A DNA stretch of 64,000 bases from assembly GCA_002393955.1 (NCBI GenBank), contig DGSK01000001.1, positions 350,356 to 414,355 on the forward strand. The letters are read 5' to 3'. The notes below the pieces were generated by a model. It did no database searches. It was given only the letters and a program-made list of their open reading frames with translations, and was not told the origin of the DNA. Of the stretch, positions 59,595 to 64,000 are shown in pieces. A program made the translations under genes and the position numbers. Within the stretch, counting starts at the first letter, position 1; each line of letters begins with the position of its first letter. Source of the stretch: Lachnospiraceae bacterium UBA4364. GTDB lineage: Bacteria; Bacillota; Clostridia; Lachnospirales; Lachnospiraceae.

Positions 59595-61289
59595 ATGGAC
59601 CGGACTGATAAGAAATACATGCTGATAGTCGATGATAGCAAGACTAACCGTGCAATCCTGCGAGGTATATTTGAGGAGGATTTTTCCATCGTCGAAGCTG
59701 CTGACGGTCTGGAAGCAAAAGAACTCTTAAAGCGTGTCAGGTTTACGATCATAATTCTCGATCTTAATATGCCGCATGTGGACGGTTTCCAGCTGCTTGA
59801 TTTCATAAACAGCGATAAGGATCTCCGTAAAATACCCGTTGTAGTAAATACCCAGTTCGGCCAGGAAGAAAACGAGCTTCGTGCCCTTTCCAAGGGAGCT
59901 GCGGATTTTATAACCAAACCATACAATGTAGAGATTGCCAGGCACAGAGTTAACAATGTCATTACCACCAGGGAGCTGCAAAAGCAGATGGTAGAGGCTG
60001 AAATTGAAAAAGTAAGCTATGAGCGTATGCGCAAGCTTGCCGAAACCGACTCCGAGACCGGCATCCTGTCAGAATTCGGTTTCTGTAACAATGCATCCGT
60101 AATCCTGCAGGGTAATCCGGACACACAGTACAGCCTGCTTCTTCTTGACATAGATCATTTCAAGGCAGTGGCAGAGCTTTTCGGTAATGATAAATCAAAA
60201 GAGGTCTTAAAGGCCTGCGCCGAATACTTAAAATCAACACTTGGCGGCAGCGGAATATGTGCAAGAATTTATAATGATGTTTATGTTGCCCTTTTCCCTA
60301 CCGACAAGTTCAAGCCTTTAAATATCGTTGAAGATCTGGAAAAACACGCAGCCGCTCTGATAAACGGATACAAGATCATTTTCTACAGCTGCGTATATGA
60401 AATTGATGAACTGAATCTCCCCGTCAAACTCATTCTCGATCGTATGAGCATGGTCATCCAGACCATCAAAGGCAACCTTTTAAGCCGTCATATCGAATAC
60501 AACAGCGAAGTAAAAAATAAGATCCTGCTTGACCTAGAGCTTGTAAATGATACAGAGGACGCAATAAAACGCGGCGATTTCTGTATACATATTCAGCCTA
60601 TCTACGATATGCGAACAGGCAAGGTAGTTACAGCAGAGGCTCTTGTCAGGTGGAAGCACCCTTCCCAGGGATTGCTCCCTCCCGACAAGTTCATTCCCCT
60701 CTTTGAGAAAAACGGCATGATTGCCAAGCTTGACCACTATGTGTGGGAATCTACCTGCAGACTTTTGAAAAACATCCGTGAAACCTGCGACCACCATATT
60801 CCCATCAGCGTAAATGTTTCGAGGGTAAATCTTTTCCAGCCTTCCCTAAGCAGTGACCTGAAAAAGCTGATGTCTGCTTACGGAATTACATCAGACGAGC
60901 TTAGGCTTGAGATAACGGAAAGTGCCCGTGTCGAAGACATCCAGCGCTCCTATGAAGCAGTAGAAAGCCTAAAAAAAGCAGGCTTCATCATAGAGATGGA
61001 TGATTTCGGTATCGGTTATTCCTCCCTGAAGGCTTTACAGGACATGTCCATAGATGTTGTAAAAATCGATATAAGCTTTATCTCAAAGCTGTCCACCTCC
61101 GACAAGTCCATGATCATTGTACGGCATATGGCACAGATGGCAAAGGAATTAGGAATGAAGGTTGTTGCAGAAGGCGTGGAGACAAAGGAGCAGCTTAAGC
61201 TCCTTCAGGATTTTGACTGTGACATGATACAGGGCTACTATTTTTCCCGTCCGCTGCCGGAAGAGGATTTCAAAAAACTCTTACTGTAA
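59595..61289 (+). CDS. Response regulator with GGDEF (degenerate) and EAL domains
   Basis: 564 residues from the ATG at 59595 (GGGTGG site); an upstream ATG at 59580 is less likely. The REC domain has Asp13/Asp14, phospho-acceptor Asp56 in LDLNMPHVDG and Lys108 in TKPYN. The GGDEF domain lacks its signature (IYNDVY instead), so it is not a cyclase. The EAL domain keeps AEALVRWKHP, SVNVSRVNL, EMDDFGIGYSS, KIDISF and AEGVETKEQL, consistent with phosphodiesterase activity. It probably lowers c-di-GMP upon phosphorylation. Its cognate kinase is not in view. Confidence 0.88.
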   Translation: MDRTDKKYMLIVDDSKTNRAILRGIFEEDFSIVEAADGLEAKELLKRVRFTIIILDLNMPHVDGFQLLDFINSDKDLRKIPVVVNTQFGQEENELRALSKGAADFITKPYNVEIARHRVNNVITTRELQKQMVEAEIEKVSYERMRKLAETDSETGILSEFGFCNNASVILQGNPDTQYSLLLLDIDHFKAVAELFGNDKSKEVLKACAEYLKSTLGGSGICARIYNDVYVALFPTDKFKPLNIVEDLEKHAAALINGYKIIFYSCVYEIDELNLPVKLILDRMSMVIQTIKGNLLSRHIEYNSEVKNKILLDLELVNDTEDAIKRGDFCIHIQPIYDMRTGKVVTAEALVRWKHPSQGLLPPDKFIPLFEKNGMIAKLDHYVWESTCRLLKNIRETCDHHIPISVNVSRVNLFQPSLSSDLKKLMSAYGITSDELRLEITESARVEDIQRSYEAVESLKKAGFIIEMDDFGIGYSSLKALQDMSIDVVKIDISFISKLSTSDKSMIIVRHMAQMAKELGMKVVAEGVETKEQLKLLQDFDCDMIQGYYFSRPLPEEDFKKLLL

Positions 61290-61307
61290 TATTTCGAAAC
61301 CATAAAT

Positions 61308-61341
61308 AAAAAATGGAGTCCTCCAAAAGGCTCCATTTTTT
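61308..61341. terminator. Bidirectional terminator
   Basis: AAAAAATGGAG/CTCCATTTTTT with a 12-nt loop; T-runs on both strands, between the convergent EAL gene and hisS. Confidence 0.88.
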
Positions 61342-61391
61342 TACTCAAAAAGCTTCATATTTATGCGGTAAGGCAACCGGCGCACACATAG

Positions 61392-62753
61392 TCAGTTTCC
61401 GGATATCACGCACTTTCCCGCGTTTCGTGCCGACCTGCCTGACCTTATGATCTCGGCCGCTTCCGAAACAGCGTACATATCCTGTTCTCCCCTCACCATA
61501 TCCTTAAGTGATACTTTTCCTTCCTTAAGCTCATCCTCTCCGATTATAACTACATAAGGAATGCCCAGTTTGTTGGCATATTCCATCTTCTTCTTAAACT
61601 TTTTCTGCTCGCCATAGAGCTGGACACTTATCCCCTCGTTCCTTAAGTCAGAAGCAATCTTTGCAGCTCCGGCAATATCGTCAGTCATGGGAAGAACCAA
61701 AGCATCTGCGGGTGCGGAAAATGACTTATTTAAAAGATTCTTTTCACTAAGGATATAGAACAGTCTGGTAAGACCAATTGACATGCCTACCCCGGGAAGC
61801 GGTCTGTCGATGAAGTAACCGGCCAGGTCATCATATCTGCCACCGCTGCATATGCTTCCTATAGATGGATCAGGAAGGAAACAGGTCTCAAACACAGTTC
61901 CGGTATAGTAATCAAGACCTCTTGCTATGCTTAAGTCCACCTTGAAATTCTTCTCCTGACATCCAAATCCTTTCATTATCTCAGTCACCTGTTTAAGGTC
62001 GCTTACACCGGTATCAAGAGTCTCATTCTTTCCTGCCAGGGTATCAAGCTTTGCAAAAACTTCAGCATCACTTCCGTTGAAAGTTACAAAATCAAGAAGT
62101 GCATTGGCATTTTCTTCCGACACGCCCAGCTCTTTTATGCCGGCAATGACATTGTCACGCCCAATCTTTTCGTACTTATCGATCTCACGCATTACTTCCA
62201 TGGACCTCTCGCCCACACCGTAGATTTCAAAAAGACCGTTAAGTATCTTTCTGTTATTCAGCCTGATGCAGAAGTCTTCTATTCCAAGAGCACGAAGTGC
62301 ACTGCTCATCACACTGGGACACTCTGCCTCATTTATGATCCCGAGAGTTCCGTCACCTATTATATCTATATCGCACTGATAGAATTCCCTGAAACGCCCC
62401 TTCTGGCTGCGTTCGCCCCTATATACCTTTCCTATCTGGTATCTCTTGAAAGGGAATGAAAGATCCGAATAATGCATGGCCACATACCTTGCTAAAGGCA
62501 CTGTTAAGTCGTAGCGCATGGTTATATCGGTATCTCCCCTGTCGAATCTGTATACCTGCTTTTCGGTCTCGCCGCCGCCCTTTGCAAGAAGCACACTTGA
62601 GCGCTCGAGCACCGGGGTGTCCAGCCCATAAAAACCGTAGGAAGCAAAAACCTCCTCCAACACTCTCTTCATATCATCAAAAACTCGCTGCTCATCCGGC
62701 AGAAGCTCCATAAAACCTGAAAGAATGGATGGTTTTATAATCTTGTCACTCAT
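61392..62753 (-). CDS. hisS: Histidyl-tRNA synthetase
   Basis: 453 residues. Class II motifs: GFYGLDTPVLERSSVLLAKG, ITMRYDLTVPLARY, motif 2 RSQKGRFREFYQCDIDIIG, HisA motif ARGLDYYTGTVFET and motif 3 PLPGVGMSIGLTRL. The C-terminal anticodon-binding domain is from ~330. It charges tRNA-His. AAGGAGATATGT site and an extended -10 promoter upstream. Confidence 0.95.
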   Translation of the reverse strand: MSDKIIKPSILSGFMELLPDEQRVFDDMKRVLEEVFASYGFYGLDTPVLERSSVLLAKGGGETEKQVYRFDRGDTDITMRYDLTVPLARYVAMHYSDLSFPFKRYQIGKVYRGERSQKGRFREFYQCDIDIIGDGTLGIINEAECPSVMSSALRALGIEDFCIRLNNRKILNGLFEIYGVGERSMEVMREIDKYEKIGRDNVIAGIKELGVSEENANALLDFVTFNGSDAEVFAKLDTLAGKNETLDTGVSDLKQVTEIMKGFGCQEKNFKVDLSIARGLDYYTGTVFETCFLPDPSIGSICSGGRYDDLAGYFIDRPLPGVGMSIGLTRLFYILSEKNLLNKSFSAPADALVLPMTDDIAGAAKIASDLRNEGISVQLYGEQKKFKKKMEYANKLGIPYVVIIGEDELKEGKVSLKDMVRGEQDMYAVSEAAEIIRSGRSARNAGKCVISGN

Positions 62754-62793
62754 TTTTACATATCTCCTTAAAGATTATTTGCAACAATTACAA

Positions 62794-62799
62794 ATTATA
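62794..62799 (-). promoter_or_regulatory. hisS promoter (extended -10)
   Basis: TGGTATAAT on the minus strand, about 40 bp upstream of hisS; no clear -35. No T-box sequence was recognised in the short leader. Confidence 0.6.
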
Positions 62800-62943
62800 C
62801 CATAATACCTGCATGGTAATGCATCCCCCAAAAAATATTGTTCCTTATTTCAATTCTCACTACGGGTGAACAACCCTGAATGTAAATAAATCGGGAATAT
62901 ATGACGAAAGGCATCGATCATATTGAACAGCAGGTATCCATAC

Positions 62944-64000
62944 CTACTCCCCCACAATAAGATGATTCATCTGGAAATAGCGTATAAGCTTATCTTTTGC
63001 CTTGCTTGTAGTAATGTATCTGAACCACTCAATGGAAGGTCTGACGTTCATGTTGCAGACTATCTCTATGGTATCATTCTCATTGACTCTGGTATAAGCA
63101 CCCATCTGAGTTTTTGAATTGTTTATGAGGGCATAGGCGAAATGCAGCCCTATGTCTGTATGTACCTGAAATGCAAAATCAAGAACTGAGGCTCCGGCTT
63201 CAATGCTGTCTCTAAGTCCATTCTTACGGAATACTGTAATGCGCGGCACATAGGTATCCCTGGGTTCAATTTCATTTACATCATAATTAAGCACTGAGTC
63301 ATCATCGATCATTATCTTTCCAAAACAGTAATCATAATACTCGGACTCTGTACGCACAAACAGCCTGTAAGAGTTGAGGGAACTGTCCTGAAGCTTAAAA
63401 TATGAGGATACATCATTTGTGGTCTTCTTTATCTTTATGGCGTAAATGTCATTAGGAATCATAGCGTTCTGAAGGTACGCAAAGAACAGATCCTGCTTGG
63501 AGACGGTGGAGTTGTTTATTGCAACAGAATCATCCAGTATGAGCATGAGATCATAAAGCGCCACATTACGCCTATTCATGACTCCGCTGGCTAAAATATC
63601 ATTAACATTATCGCTTATAGTCTGGAGATAGCGGAATACCGAGATCATATATCTCTTGTCAACGCTAAAGTCCACAATCCTCCCGCAGAAAGCATCAGTG
63701 TGATACATTTCCTGGGTGGAGATTTCGTCTTTGTTAAAACATTTACGCATGAGCTCCAGTGTCTTGTCGGTACTGTAGCTGCTCATGTTAAGGATCTGGT
63801 TATAGCTCTCACTTATTTTCCCGTAGAGGCTCTTATATACAGTCTTGAAGCAGAGTTCTTCAAGAATGTCTGCCAGCATATATGCGCCCACATCCCTTAT
63901 CATGGGAAGAATGATCTCGCGGGTACGCTGAGCCTTCTTAAGCTGCTTTTCCTCCGGCATGGCATCGATGGTATTCAGATTGTCAATGCGGTCAGCCGCT
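62944..64000 (-). CDS. RelA/SpoT-like HD and TGS domain protein (partial)
   Basis: Reads from the right edge without a start. The visible N-terminal part (ADRIDNLNTIDAMPEEKQLK then KAQRTREIILPMIRDVGAYM) matches the end of the HD domain of RelA/SpoT proteins. The following ~190 residues do not show the usual synthetase motifs, so ppGpp synthesis is doubtful. A TGS domain follows (ITVFRKNGLRDSIEAGASVL, DFAFQVHTDIGLHFAYALIN). It may hydrolyse (p)ppGpp or be a regulatory relative. The ATG at 63960 is internal. Confidence 0.72.
   Translation of the reverse strand, partial: AADRIDNLNTIDAMPEEKQLKKAQRTREIILPMIRDVGAYMLADILEELCFKTVYKSLYGKISESYNQILNMSSYSTDKTLELMRKCFNKDEISTQEMYHTDAFCGRIVDFSVDKRYMISVFRYLQTISDNVNDILASGVMNRRNVALYDLMLILDDSVAINNSTVSKQDLFFAYLQNAMIPNDIYAIKIKKTTNDVSSYFKLQDSSLNSYRLFVRTESEYYDYCFGKIMIDDDSVLNYDVNEIEPRDTYVPRITVFRKNGLRDSIEAGASVLDFAFQVHTDIGLHFAYALINNSKTQMGAYTRVNENDTIEIVCNMNVRPSIEWFRYITTSKAKDKLIRYFQMNHLIVGE

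Noticed and set aside
62754..62943. T-box leader for hisS
   Set aside because: The promoter is only about 40 bp from the start codon, and no T-box antiterminator sequence is seen.

Overview
The window looks like a chromosome segment of a Gram-positive Clostridia member, most likely Lachnospiraceae. The basis is the gene order rpmF-acpP-rnc-smc-ftsY, a PFL/ACT gene pair, AGGAGG-type ribosome binding sites, moderate GC, and abundant c-di-GMP proteins. It carries one apparently complete siphovirus-type prophage of about 33.2 kb (26083-59292). All calls come from reading the sequence; no database search was run.

Left chromosomal arm (1-26082). A nucleoside/sugar ABC transporter fragment with its BMP-type lipoprotein is followed by ilvA, ftsY, smc, rnc, acpP and rpmF, all on the minus strand. 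Next is a membrane-anchored M3-family metallopeptidase with a 12-residue repeat tail. tmcAL runs the other way and appears to start at an AUA codon. A minus-strand block then holds the EAL protein, a zinc-finger membrane protein, polA, coaE, an FtsA-like gene, walJ, an ACT protein and a PFL protein. The EAL gene encodes a 1186-residue fusion of a LacI-type sensor, degenerate GGDEF, EAL and a beta-helix-like region.

Prophage (26083-59292). It sits in the 3' end of tRNA-Pro(TGG): 33-bp direct repeats mark attL and attR, and the integrase lies next to attR. On the right is a lysogeny module: integrase, a type III toxin-antitoxin locus (repeat RNA, terminator, ToxN/AbiQ-like RNase), a repressor, and a divergent Cro-like gene with palindromic operators. 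Leftward on the minus strand come early genes: RHH and HTH regulators, a PcfK/PcfJ pair, RNase H-like, MazG-like, metallopeptidase and HUH replication proteins. A RinA/ArpU-like regulator precedes the HNH, terminase, portal, protease, capsid, connector, tail and baseplate genes.

The tail module ends in a complete diversity-generating retroelement. A C-type-lectin-like tail protein ends in a variable repeat. It is followed by an Avd-like protein, a template repeat, and a reverse transcriptase with YMDD and a DGR-type SQ motif. All 17 differences between template and variable repeats fall at template adenines. Holin and amidase genes close the late operon next to attL.

Right arm (59345-64000): a REC-GGDEF-EAL response regulator, hisS, and a RelA/SpoT-like HD/TGS protein cut by the window edge.

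The most notable signals are the DGR, the type III TA locus with two covarying repeat stems, the AUA start of tmcAL, three genes with -1 frame continuations at slippery heptamers (tail chaperone, PcfJ, 3D-like protein), a tRNA-like element before the tape measure gene, and a 16-bp palindrome present three times in the prophage.
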